Shown here: piece after piece, positions 8,646-16,057 of the stretch | Numbering within the stretch: the first letter of the stretch is position 1 | How the letters are laid out: the number at the start of each line of letters is the position of its first letter | Assembly: GCA_009921785.1 (NCBI GenBank) | Contig: RFXE01000014.1 | Span: 1-17,242, forward strand | Length of the DNA stretch: 17,242 bases | Source of the DNA: Alphaproteobacteria bacterium | GTDB taxonomy: Bacteria > Pseudomonadota > Alphaproteobacteria > Rhizobiales > Beijerinckiaceae | Direction of reading: 5' to 3' | Translations under genes and position numbers: made by a program | The notes under the pieces: model-generated | Databases searched by the model: none | What the model saw: only the letters and a program-made list of their open reading frames with translations | Told to the model about the DNA's origin: nothing

Positions 8646-8659
8646 TGCATATTTATGCC

Positions 8660-9517
8660 ATGGATATTGAAGTCAGGCTGCTCCGAAGCTTTGTTGCCAT
8701 TTATGAACGGGGGTCTCTTTCCCGGGCTGCGGATAGGCTTGGCTGCACACAAGCCGCAATGAGCATCCGGCTTAAAATGCTTGAAACACAAATCGGGGGT
8801 CTTCTGTTCGTAAGGCAGCACCACCGGCTTGAACCGACATCCAAAGGGAGCGAACTCTACGCCAAGGCTCTCAGTGTCCTAGCCGCCTATGATGAGATGC
8901 TATCGGCCACTCGGAGCGAAACGCCGCCTCAAAAAGTGCGTATTGGTGTGCCAGATGACTACGCGCTAAGCATATGTGCTCGTGTTATGGCCACCATGCG
9001 CGATGACATTAAGGATATGGAAATTGAACTTGTCTGTGATTTAAGCGCTAATTTGGTAGCGGCCCTCCAAAGACAAGATGTCGATCTTGCGCTCGTCACC
9101 TTGGCTTCACGTCCATCTTCTGCACGGATAAGTACCGAGGCTCGATTAAACTGGGTGTATGCGCCAGGCCTCCATATTCGGGACAATCAGACGGTAGCCC
9201 TTGCAGCCTATCCGGAAGGCTGTGTATTTCGGCGGGCGATGATCGCAGCCCTTGAAGCTAGACACCGCCAATGGCGTGTTGCCATTCAAAGCCAAAGCCA
9301 TGCCGGGATTGTTGCAGCAGTTAATGCAGGCCTTGCCGTAACATCCATGGCCGCAGGTACGGCACCTCATGGCCTTTTAGAAAGCGTGCAAACAAAACAG
9401 TTGCCTGCGCTTGAACCGGTTCCCATCTATTTAATGAGCCAGGGGACGACCGCAACGCCTGCAGCGCGTCGGATTGAAGATAAAATCATCAGCGAGCTCG
9501 AAACGATATTCGTCTAA
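8660..9517 (+). CDS. LysR family transcriptional regulator
   Basis: This 285-residue DNA-binding protein has the LysR N-terminal winged helix-turn-helix: MDIEVRLLRSF opening, then GSLSRAADRLGCTQAAMSIR as the recognition region (about 18-37), followed by the linker helix with KMLETQIGGLLFVR. The C-terminal part is a periplasmic-binding-like effector domain starting near KVRIGVPDDYA. I prefer ATG at 8660 because it gives the family's standard distance to the helix-turn-helix; in-frame ATGs at 8633 and 8645 and a GTG at 8627 are alternatives, and no clear ribosome site is visible. The gene is divergent from the beta-hydroxyacid dehydrogenase and ends 2 bp from the stop codon of the convergent ATP-grasp gene. 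It is the only regulator in the window and probably controls the dehydrogenase and perhaps the importer. The inducer is unknown. Confidence 0.93.
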   Translation: MDIEVRLLRSFVAIYERGSLSRAADRLGCTQAAMSIRLKMLETQIGGLLFVRQHHRLEPTSKGSELYAKALSVLAAYDEMLSATRSETPPQKVRIGVPDDYALSICARVMATMRDDIKDMEIELVCDLSANLVAALQRQDVDLALVTLASRPSSARISTEARLNWVYAPGLHIRDNQTVALAAYPEGCVFRRAMIAALEARHRQWRVAIQSQSHAGIVAAVNAGLAVTSMAAGTAPHGLLESVQTKQLPALEPVPIYLMSQGTTATPAARRIEDKIISELETIFV

Positions 9518-9519
9518 GC

Positions 9520-10656
9520 TCAGGCTTCCTGTTTGTCCCAGCGATGCTGAAATGCAATCTTTAGCGATTGGGCCAATGCTGCGCCCAGGCTCAAGCTATG
9601 GGTCGTTTTAAGATAATTTTGGAAATCATAAATTGTAATACCTGGACATATTTCAAACTCGAACATGGTAGGCTTACCGGCCCCATCAATACGCACGTCA
9701 ATTGAAAAATAGTCTCTTAATTCCAATAGGCCTGCAAGTTTTTCAGCAAGCGTTTCAATTTGATCGACTGCCGCAACGGAGCGCGGCGTCCCATCTTTCC
9801 GAAGATTAATCATTTTGGGCACAAATGCCGCTTCCCGGCTTTCGCCAAAGCCACCTCTGGTTCCGGCCGTATCACGAGCACCGGACAGTGTTTCGTTATC
9901 CTTCATGGTCATAAATTCGCCGCCAGTTTCGCTGCGCGGGTCTTTAGCCAATTGTTCAATACCAAGCTGAGCGCGGAAGCCTCTGCCTACATTCATAAAG
10001 CTGATCCGCACATCATCGCCCGCGACAAAGGGTTGGATCAAAGCGCGATCATGATAGCGCACCCATAAGCGTTCCGTTCGATCAAGCGCTTCTTCCAGTG
10101 TAGCGCAACGGCTATCACTGAAGATACCAATCTTAGCCCCTAATGTGTTGGGTTTAACAAAATAGGGGCCTTGTTGTTGATGCCAATCGCCCAACGAAGC
10201 CAAGAGCTTGCTTCCCTCGATCAATTGTGTGGGTGCAATCGGAATACCCGCTGCCGCCGCAAGTGCCAGGCTTGCAAATTTGTTCTGACAAATATGTTGC
10301 GCCGCAACAGGAGATCCGTAACGAGCAAAGCCCGCCATTCGGGACAGGGCAGAAATAGACGAGCCGCGGTAAAACCGGATCCCATCGGTGATCGTCCAAA
10401 GAATCGTCGAATCACGCTGGGACATCATTTCCGGCAAGCGTGCCAGCAATGCGTCGAGTTCAATGAAATCGACCATCAAACCTTCAGCATAAAGCGTTTT
10501 AGTTATCTCCTCAAAGAAATCCGGCAGATCGGTAGCCTGCCCAAGATAAACAGCGATTTCATTAGCTAGTTCAGCGGAGTAGCCGTAACGGATAAGGCGA
10601 GCCCGTGCCGCTTCCTCCGTCTCATAAACAATCACTACATGTGTTAAGTTTGTCAT
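9520..10656 (-). CDS. ATP-grasp ligase, D-Ala-D-Ala-ligase-like
   Basis: This 378-residue soluble protein has the ATP-grasp fold, which joins a carboxylate to an amine or other nucleophile through an acyl phosphate. Visible elements are an N-terminal preATP-grasp domain, NK at 125-126 opening the central domain, the ATP-binding lysine in YFVKPNTLGAKIG (Lys168, glycine-rich loop after it), QPFVAGDDV at 209-216, and the metal-site strands FSIDVRIDG (Asp320) and FEFEICPG (Glu333, Glu335, 338-339 PG). In D-Ala ligases the last motif is E-x-N-x-x-P-G; here Glu335 stands where Asn is usual. ATG at 10656 is preferred, with GAGA eight bases upstream; a TTG and an ATG lie six and three codons earlier. 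Similarity is too low to claim cell-wall function, and the catabolic setting suggests a peptide or amino-acid conjugate ligase. Divergent from the hydrolase gene. Confidence 0.8.
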   Translation of the reverse strand: MTNLTHVVIVYETEEAARARLIRYGYSAELANEIAVYLGQATDLPDFFEEITKTLYAEGLMVDFIELDALLARLPEMMSQRDSTILWTITDGIRFYRGSSISALSRMAGFARYGSPVAAQHICQNKFASLALAAAAGIPIAPTQLIEGSKLLASLGDWHQQQGPYFVKPNTLGAKIGIFSDSRCATLEEALDRTERLWVRYHDRALIQPFVAGDDVRISFMNVGRGFRAQLGIEQLAKDPRSETGGEFMTMKDNETLSGARDTAGTRGGFGESREAAFVPKMINLRKDGTPRSVAAVDQIETLAEKLAGLLELRDYFSIDVRIDGAGKPTMFEFEICPGITIYDFQNYLKTTHSLSLGAALAQSLKIAFQHRWDKQEA

Positions 10657-10710
10657 TAAAATCATCTCACACAAAACACAATAAAACTGGCTTGAATTGC
10701 ATCTTTAAGC

Positions 10711-10735
10711 AAGTGCAGTCATAAAAAGTGCACTC
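10711..10735. repeat. Short direct repeat in the ligase/hydrolase divergent promoter region
   Basis: AAGTGCAGTC (10711-10720) and AAGTGCACTC (10726-10735) match at 9 of 10 bases with starts 15 bp apart, in the 94-bp gap between the divergent ATP-grasp and hydrolase genes. The second copy contains the palindrome GTGCAC and abuts the hydrolase ribosome site. It could be an operator. I found no clear promoter elements to anchor it. Confidence 0.3.
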
Positions 10736-10750
10736 GAAGGGAAACTAAAT

Positions 10751-11467
10751 ATGAGCCACAACTGGTTTGAAATCACCCAATTCCCTAATCGTATATTTCG
10801 AATCAGAGAACCCGGTCTTGGACCGCTTCACAGTTCTCACAGCTGGCTGATTGTTGGTAACGACAAAGCACTCTTGATCGATACTTGTGTAGGCATTGTT
10901 CCGCTTTCTCCTTTTGTGAGGAGCCTCACATCACGGCCCGTAATATGTTTATTAAGTCACTCGCATTATGATCATATCGGCGGCGCTTATGAATTTATGG
11001 ATCGGCGCATGCATCCTGCCGAAATGGATATCTTAGAAAACCCGACACCCGAACTTACTTTTTGGGGCGGCTGGCTCAATATAGATAGTTTCAACTTTCT
11101 CCCAACTCCAAATTATGACTTTAGCAATTATGCAATTAAGCCTGCACCGCCAACAGGATTGCTTTATGATGGGGATGAAATCGATCTCGGCGGAAGGATA
11201 CTTCAGATATTGCATGTGCCTGGCCATTCACCTGGCTTAATTGCCGTTTATGATCCTGAAATAGGTGCCTTATTTTCGAGCGATGCTCTTTATCAGGGAA
11301 AAATGTTTTTTGATCTTAAGGGATCTGATAAAGTTGATGCTCGACAGAGTATTCGTCGCCTTATAAACTTGGGCGCGCGAATTCTCTATCCTGGACATTA
11401 TGACATTTTGCAGGATGATGCCATCGTTGCGACCGCAAAATCACAGCTTGCACTGCTTAATGGCTAA
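10751..11467 (+). CDS. Metallo-beta-lactamase-fold hydrolase
   Basis: This 238-residue soluble enzyme shows the full set of metal ligands of the metallo-beta-lactamase superfamily: His70, His72, Asp74 and His75 in SHSHYDHIGG, His159 in HVPGHSPG, Asp178 in SSDALY and His216 in YPGHYD. The set predicts a dinuclear, probably zinc, site. The short single-domain form resembles glyoxalase II-like, lactonase and other thioester or ester hydrolases of the superfamily rather than RNA-processing members. No signal peptide is seen. ATG at 10751 has an AAGGGA site eight bases upstream. Its stop codon overlaps that of the convergent cupin gene by 4 bp. The substrate is unknown; hydrolysis of a lactone, thioester or ester intermediate in the local pathway is an inference. 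The DNA is visibly richer in A+T than the operon further right. Confidence 0.88.
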   Translation: MSHNWFEITQFPNRIFRIREPGLGPLHSSHSWLIVGNDKALLIDTCVGIVPLSPFVRSLTSRPVICLLSHSHYDHIGGAYEFMDRRMHPAEMDILENPTPELTFWGGWLNIDSFNFLPTPNYDFSNYAIKPAPPTGLLYDGDEIDLGGRILQILHVPGHSPGLIAVYDPEIGALFSSDALYQGKMFFDLKGSDKVDARQSIRRLINLGARILYPGHYDILQDDAIVATAKSQLALLNG

Positions 11468-12069
11468 TTCTTTACGAAACTCGATTTTTGAATTAGATCG
11501 CCGTTTCGCCATACATATAAAGCAATTAGCGGATCGGAATGAGTTCGCATAGCGTGAGCAACACGAGATGGATGATGAATGACCGTTCCTGGCGCTTTCA
11601 AAGTATAGGTATCATTGCCCTTCGCCCATTCAGCGTGCCCGGCAAGGGGAATATATAATTCTTCTGCATCATGAGTATGGAGAGGATAAGACGTATTAGC
11701 ACCAAGCATCAAAAATCCGGCCGCAATCTGAGTGCTTGCAAATGCACCACGTTCTCCAATAATCTCTACCCACCCATAGTTTTTTAAAAATTCAGACCCT
11801 AGATCATCCAAGGAATATGTTTGCCGCCAATCAAAAAATGGTGAGTAAGTTATAAAAAAATCAATGAGAACGGATAAATCAGGTAAAGTTGATTTTTTTA
11901 TATTCGATAATTGATCTACAACAGGCAAACTTTTTGCATGCACTTCGCGCGGTTGTGGATTGTTCGGCCATTCGAAAAGAAAATCGACGGCTTCATTACC
12001 GCCCAAAACTCTTATAAGTTTGTGCATAGAATCTAAGATCAAGCGATATTCAAATAAACTAACAGTCAT
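11464..12069 (-). CDS. Cupin, dimethylsulfoniopropionate-lyase-like (DddL/DddQ family)
   Basis: This 201-residue protein has a helical N-terminal half and a C-terminal cupin barrel. The metal-binding motif is YPLHTHDAEELYIPLAGHAEW (128-148), giving His131, His133 and Glu137 with the family Tyr139; the second motif, PGTVIHHPSRVAHAMRT (160-176), gives His172 as the likely fourth ligand. The sequence order and the phrase EELY-x-P-L-x-G-x-A-E-W recall DddL-type DMSP lyases, which cleave DMSP to dimethyl sulfide and acrylate. Relatives of this cupin superfamily also exist with other or unknown activity, so the substrate is unproven. ATG at 12069 is chosen, with a GAGG site 11 bases upstream; a TTG lies 11 codons earlier. 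The stop overlaps the convergent hydrolase stop. No acrylate or DMSP assimilation genes (acuI, acuK, dddP, dmdA) are seen nearby. Confidence 0.78.
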   Translation of the reverse strand: MTVSLFEYRLILDSMHKLIRVLGGNEAVDFLFEWPNNPQPREVHAKSLPVVDQLSNIKKSTLPDLSVLIDFFITYSPFFDWRQTYSLDDLGSEFLKNYGWVEIIGERGAFASTQIAAGFLMLGANTSYPLHTHDAEELYIPLAGHAEWAKGNDTYTLKAPGTVIHHPSRVAHAMRTHSDPLIALYVWRNGDLIQKSSFVKN

Positions 12070-12190
12070 TGGGTGCTTTTCCTCTTCAATGAACCCAGCC
12101 AATACTTGAACTGACTATTTTTTATCCGGCTCGCATTTTTAGATTATTCATATTAGTCTGAACCAAAAGCAATGGCCGGGGAGAATAATA

Positions 12191-13213
12191 ATGTCGGATC
12201 TAATAACATTGAGCGTTCAACAAGCGCGTGAACTTATCTTTAAGGCTTTGACCGGTGTAGGTACTGCTCCACGGAACGCCAATTATTTTACCGAAGCTAT
12301 TCTCGATACTGAACTCTCGGGCCTTGACGGCCATGGGTTTCATTGGCTGCCCTATTATTGCCTGCATGTTAAGAGCGGAAAAATTGATGGCAAGGCGAGA
12401 CCGAAAATCAAAAAGATTACTCCCACTGCCTTTATGGTCGATGCCAAAGGCGGATTCGCACATCCCGCTATTGAAAAGGGATTTGAAAAGCTCGTTCCAG
12501 CTACTGAGAAATTTGGGATAGCCGCCATGGGAGTAGCGCATTCTTATAATGCTGCAACTTTAGGCTATCATACAGGAATCTTGGCTAAACAGGGGCTTCT
12601 AGCCTTTGGATTTACCAACTCAATAGCGGCGATCGCTCCGTTTGGCGGTAAGAAGCCAATCATAGGAACCAATCCAATGTCCTTTGCGGTACCGGGACGG
12701 CGAGGCAAAATCCGCTTTCTAATAGATCAATCCTCATCTCATATTGCCTGGACAGCTGTGAAGCGGGCTCAAGAAGAAGGGCGTAAAATACCGCTGGGAT
12801 GGGCACTCGACAAAGATGGCCAACCCACCACCGATCCCGTTAAAGGACTTGAAGGCTCAATGGCTCCGTCAGGAGGCGTCAAAGGATTCAGTCAAGGATT
12901 GATCGTCGAGGTCTTATGCGCGGCAATGACGGGAAGCGCACTAGGAACTCAAATGGGCTCTTTTACCGAAGCTGATAATGTTCCCATTAATAATGGGCAA
13001 TTTTTTATAGCTATATCACCCAAAACGTTTGGCGCGAAACATTTCAATTCAATAGTCGAAAAGCTTATACAAAACATTATCTCACAAGACGGAGCACGGC
13101 TTCCTAATGCACGTCGTGAAGCCAATCAAGCGAAACGGGTCAAAGCGGGGGTTCCAATACCCCGCGATCTTCACGAACGCCTTGTGAGCTTTGCAAAACC
13201 TTTAGAGCGATGA
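12191..13213 (+). CDS. LDH2/malate-type NAD(P)H-dependent oxidoreductase
   Basis: This 340-residue enzyme belongs to the malate/L-lactate dehydrogenase-like family (LDH2/MDG), which reduces keto acids or cyclic imino acids such as delta1-piperideine-2-carboxylate, or oxidises ureidoglycolate. It has the catalytic histidine in SGLDGHG (His48) and the NAD(P)-binding segment typical of the family, from AFGFTNSIAAIAPFGGKK to IIGTNPMSFAVPG (138-169). The family's carboxylate-binding Arg, four residues after the His, appears to be Trp52 here (HGFHWLPYY), which is unusual. Length is normal. ATG at 12191 has a GGGGAG site eight bases upstream. It is the first gene of the four-gene plus-strand operon, one base before the flavoprotein gene, and divergent from the cupin gene. 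Its DNA is richer in A+T than the following three genes. Confidence 0.88.
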   Translation: MSDLITLSVQQARELIFKALTGVGTAPRNANYFTEAILDTELSGLDGHGFHWLPYYCLHVKSGKIDGKARPKIKKITPTAFMVDAKGGFAHPAIEKGFEKLVPATEKFGIAAMGVAHSYNAATLGYHTGILAKQGLLAFGFTNSIAAIAPFGGKKPIIGTNPMSFAVPGRRGKIRFLIDQSSSHIAWTAVKRAQEEGRKIPLGWALDKDGQPTTDPVKGLEGSMAPSGGVKGFSQGLIVEVLCAAMTGSALGTQMGSFTEADNVPINNGQFFIAISPKTFGAKHFNSIVEKLIQNIISQDGARLPNARREANQAKRVKAGVPIPRDLHERLVSFAKPLER

Positions 13214-13214
13214 G

Positions 13215-15179
13215 ATGACTAAATTCAAATCTCTTTTTACACCGTTGCAACTGCGCCACAAAACGCTGCGCAACCGCATCGTGTTCGGCTCTCATACAGC
13301 GAATATGGCGGAGGACGGCCTACCCGGAGAACGCCATCGCGGCTATTATGAGGAGCGTGCAAGGGGCGGCGCGGCAATGATTGTCGTCGAGCCGGTTCCT
13401 GTGCATGCCACCGGCGTGTTAACACGCGGCAATTTCCGCCATGGCACTGATGAGGTCATCCCGCATTTTCGAAAAATCACAGATGCCGTCCATGCTCATG
13501 GCGCAGTGATTTGCCATCAGCTTTATCATGTCGGCCAGCATGGCGATTTTGATAATTCCTATGCACCAAGCTGGTCACCCTCTGGCCTGCCCTCGTTCCA
13601 CGATTCCGATGGCAGCCACGCGATGACGGAGCGCGAGATTGAAGAGGTGCTCGAAAGCTATGTGCAAGCCGCCCGTCGCGCGAAAGAAAGCGGGTTTGAC
13701 GGCATCGAACTCTTTGCTGCCTATAACGCGCTGATTGATCAATTCTGGTTGCCTTTCAACAATCGCCGCACCGATCAATGGGGTGGCTCATTTGAAAGCC
13801 GAATGCGGTTTTCTCGCACGCTGATGGAGCGGATCCGGAAGCAGGTTGGCGATGATTTTATCATCGGGCTCGCCGTCAATATGGACCCCTCTACGAAAGT
13901 CTCGCAAAGCATCAAAGAATTGCAGGAAATCGTCAGCTATCACGACCGCAAACAGCTGATGGACTATGTTACCTGCGGCACGGGTGGCTATTTCAATTTC
14001 GCTGATCTTATCCCGAATGTCTTTTCTGCGGACAAGCTAGGCGCTCCTCATGCCGAAGCCCTAAAGCAGGTCGTGAGTTTCGCCAAAGTGCAATGTGAAA
14101 GCCATATCCGCACGCCTGAGAACGCCGATTATGTGATCAGCTCCGGCCAAGCGGATATGGTCTCGATTGTGCGCGGTCAGATTGCCGATCCGCATCTCGC
14201 CAACAAAGCCAAGGAAGGTCGCTCCGAGGATGTCCGCCCATGCCTCTCTTGCAACCAGATGTGCTGGGGGCGGCGTTATCGCGATTACTGGATTTCATGC
14301 CTGATCAATCCGAGTACCGGTCGCGAATTCGAATGGGGCGGCGACCGTTTCGAAGCCACAAAGGAACCGAAATCCGTACTCGTGATCGGCGGTGGTGTTG
14401 CGGGGCTTGAATGCGCTCGCGTCGCTGCCGAGCGGGGTCATAAAGTGCGGCTTGTCGAAGCGGGCCCGAAGCTTGGCGGACAGTTCCGTCTCGCCGGCAA
14501 TCAACCGCGCCGCGGGCAAATTCTCGATTACATCGATTGGCTTGAACGACAATTAATGAAGCTGCAGGTGCAGGTCGATTACAATACATATCTCGCAGCC
14601 GATGAGGTGACCGCTTACGGCGCGGACGAGGTGGTCGTCGCCACAGGCTCCAACCCCGATGGGAAAGGCTTTCAGCGCGCGATGCCGGAATTTGATACAC
14701 TCCCCGGCATTGAAAACGGCAATGTCGCTTCGGCTGAAGACGTGATGGCGAAATCGGCACGCGTCGGAAAGACCGTTCTGTTTCTCGATGAAACCGCGAA
14801 TTGGAAAGGCTCAGGCACTGTCCTTCATCTCGCGCAAAACGGGCACAAGGTGATTCTCGTGACGCCGGCTGCGTCAGTCATGTTCGAAATGGCACGCACC
14901 AATGCCGATGTGCAGATGCGCCAGCATCTTCGAGCGCTTGACGTCAAGATGCATACGGAAACCATGGTGCAGCATTGGACCGGCTCAGGTGCCAAGCTGA
15001 AATCCTTCGGCGGTGAGCCTTTCGAGATCAAAGCGGATACGCTGGTCATTGCCGCCACCAATACGCCGGAGGATTCGATTGCCCGCGAATTGGGGCTTGA
15101 CGGCATCGGCGATGCGGTTGCCGCGCGCAATGCCGCGATGGCGATTTATGAGGGACGCAAACGCGGCATGGCGATTTGA
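13215..15179 (+). CDS. FMN/FAD/4Fe-4S amine dehydrogenase, trimethylamine/dimethylglycine dehydrogenase family
   Basis: This 654-residue flavoprotein has an N-terminal old-yellow-enzyme TIM barrel (about 1-335) for FMN, then a four-cysteine cluster motif (Cys343, Cys346, Cys350, Cys362) for 4Fe-4S, then a dinucleotide-binding domain with IGGGVAGLECARVAAERG (391-408). This order is that of trimethylamine dehydrogenase, dimethylglycine demethylase DgcA and N-methylproline demethylase StcD, and also of 2,4-dienoyl-CoA reductase. The barrel, especially LIDQFWLPFNNRRTDQWGGS (173-192) and IPHF-x6-DAVHAHGA (82-97), looks closest to DgcA/StcD by recall. Such enzymes oxidise an N-methyl group or amine and pass electrons to an ETF or quinone route. 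A conserved active-site His before LIDQFW appears to be Tyr170. The start is one base after the previous stop, so translation is coupled. No etfAB lies in the window. Confidence 0.88.
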   Translation: MTKFKSLFTPLQLRHKTLRNRIVFGSHTANMAEDGLPGERHRGYYEERARGGAAMIVVEPVPVHATGVLTRGNFRHGTDEVIPHFRKITDAVHAHGAVICHQLYHVGQHGDFDNSYAPSWSPSGLPSFHDSDGSHAMTEREIEEVLESYVQAARRAKESGFDGIELFAAYNALIDQFWLPFNNRRTDQWGGSFESRMRFSRTLMERIRKQVGDDFIIGLAVNMDPSTKVSQSIKELQEIVSYHDRKQLMDYVTCGTGGYFNFADLIPNVFSADKLGAPHAEALKQVVSFAKVQCESHIRTPENADYVISSGQADMVSIVRGQIADPHLANKAKEGRSEDVRPCLSCNQMCWGRRYRDYWISCLINPSTGREFEWGGDRFEATKEPKSVLVIGGGVAGLECARVAAERGHKVRLVEAGPKLGGQFRLAGNQPRRGQILDYIDWLERQLMKLQVQVDYNTYLAADEVTAYGADEVVVATGSNPDGKGFQRAMPEFDTLPGIENGNVASAEDVMAKSARVGKTVLFLDETANWKGSGTVLHLAQNGHKVILVTPAASVMFEMARTNADVQMRQHLRALDVKMHTETMVQHWTGSGAKLKSFGGEPFEIKADTLVIAATNTPEDSIARELGLDGIGDAVAARNAAMAIYEGRKRGMAI

Positions 15180-16057
15180 TGTCCTCCCAATTCGATATCG
15201 CCCATGCAGCCGATTTTCTTACCGCACGCGGTTTGGGCGATGGGCCCTATCAGATCAAAAAGCTCGCGGGCGGCTATTGGAACGATGTGCTCAAAGTTTC
15301 CAATCCGTCCGGCAACTATGTAGTCAAATGCTACCGCGCGGTTTTAAAAGACAGCCTGTTTCCGAATTTGCCGGAGGCGGAAGCGGCAGCGTTACAAAGA
15401 CTATCCGGCTTGAACGTTGCGCCGGAGCCTTTTGCGTTTTGGCCTAATGAAGGCATTCTCGTTTATAACTATGTCGAAGGCGACGTCTGGCAGGATGATC
15501 TCATGGGCATGGCACATCTTCTGCGTCGCAAGGAAGCTGCCAACGCTCATGGGTTTCGGGTGGTGCCCATAACGGCTGAAGGTATTTTAAAGGAAGGCCA
15601 TGCGCTATTCGCGCGCTGCACGAGGGATAGACTCGTTACTGCCTTTCAAACATGCCGCCCGTCTCCTTTTGCAACACCAACACCGGAGCGGCTTTCACTG
15701 ATCCATACCGATATCGGTGCGACCAATCTGATTGGCCACGGCGAAGACTTGCGACTTGTCGACTGGCAATGCCCCGCGATGGGCGACCTTGTCGAAGATG
15801 TCTATAGCTTTCTCTCTCCTGCCTTCCAGATTTTGAATCTGTGCGAGCCGCTCAGCGAGACGGCCCGCGTTGAATTTTTTGATGCGCTCGATATGCCGCG
15901 GGTCAAGCAACGATACGACGCTTTGGAACAAGCATTTGCCTATCGTATGGCAGGCTATTGTTGCTTGCGGTATCAAACGGTTGGCGAAAGCGATGTGGCA
16001 GTTCGTGACCGCTATATTCGTGCGGCAGAAGCGGAATTGGAAAGGATAATAGGCTGA
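15179..16057 (+). CDS. APH/choline-kinase-fold phosphotransferase
   Basis: This 292-residue soluble protein has the aminoglycoside phosphotransferase/choline kinase fold. The catalytic loop is HTDIGATN (His176, Asp178, Asn183), the metal-binding Asp is in LVDWQCPAMGDL (Asp195), and Lys50 in YVVKCYR is a likely ATP-binding lysine. The start ATG at 15179 overlaps the flavoprotein stop (TGATG), so translation is coupled; the codon before it, a TTG, is not the start. Its gene also overlaps the next gene's start. Members phosphorylate choline, ethanolamine, homoserine, methylthioribose, aminoglycosides or hydroxylated amino acids such as hydroxylysine. Given the operon, a small hydroxyl-bearing catabolic intermediate is more likely than an antibiotic, but no resistance or substrate claim can be made. 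Confidence 0.85.
   Translation: MSSQFDIAHAADFLTARGLGDGPYQIKKLAGGYWNDVLKVSNPSGNYVVKCYRAVLKDSLFPNLPEAEAAALQRLSGLNVAPEPFAFWPNEGILVYNYVEGDVWQDDLMGMAHLLRRKEAANAHGFRVVPITAEGILKEGHALFARCTRDRLVTAFQTCRPSPFATPTPERLSLIHTDIGATNLIGHGEDLRLVDWQCPAMGDLVEDVYSFLSPAFQILNLCEPLSETARVEFFDALDMPRVKQRYDALEQAFAYRMAGYCCLRYQTVGESDVAVRDRYIRAAEAELERIIG

Noticed and set aside
8613..8646. TTGACA (8613-8618) with CATAAT (8641-8646) as a promoter for the LysR gene
   Set aside because: The spacing is 22 bp, too long for a sigma-70 promoter, and no better -10 box fits 16-18 bp from the TTGACA.
9520..10656. Housekeeping D-alanine-D-alanine ligase (ddl)
   Set aside because: The metal-site motif differs, the gene is in a catabolic island away from cell-wall genes, and overall resemblance is only at fold level.
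14305..14760. Minus-strand open frame (151 codons) opposite the flavoprotein gene
   Set aside because: It overlaps the dinucleotide-binding domain coding region of the flavoprotein and is rich in Arg and Pro, as expected of a shadow of G+C-rich coding DNA.
15179..16057. Antibiotic resistance (aminoglycoside phosphotransferase) reading of the kinase
   Set aside because: The fold is shared with many metabolic kinases, and the gene is embedded and translationally coupled in a catabolic operon.
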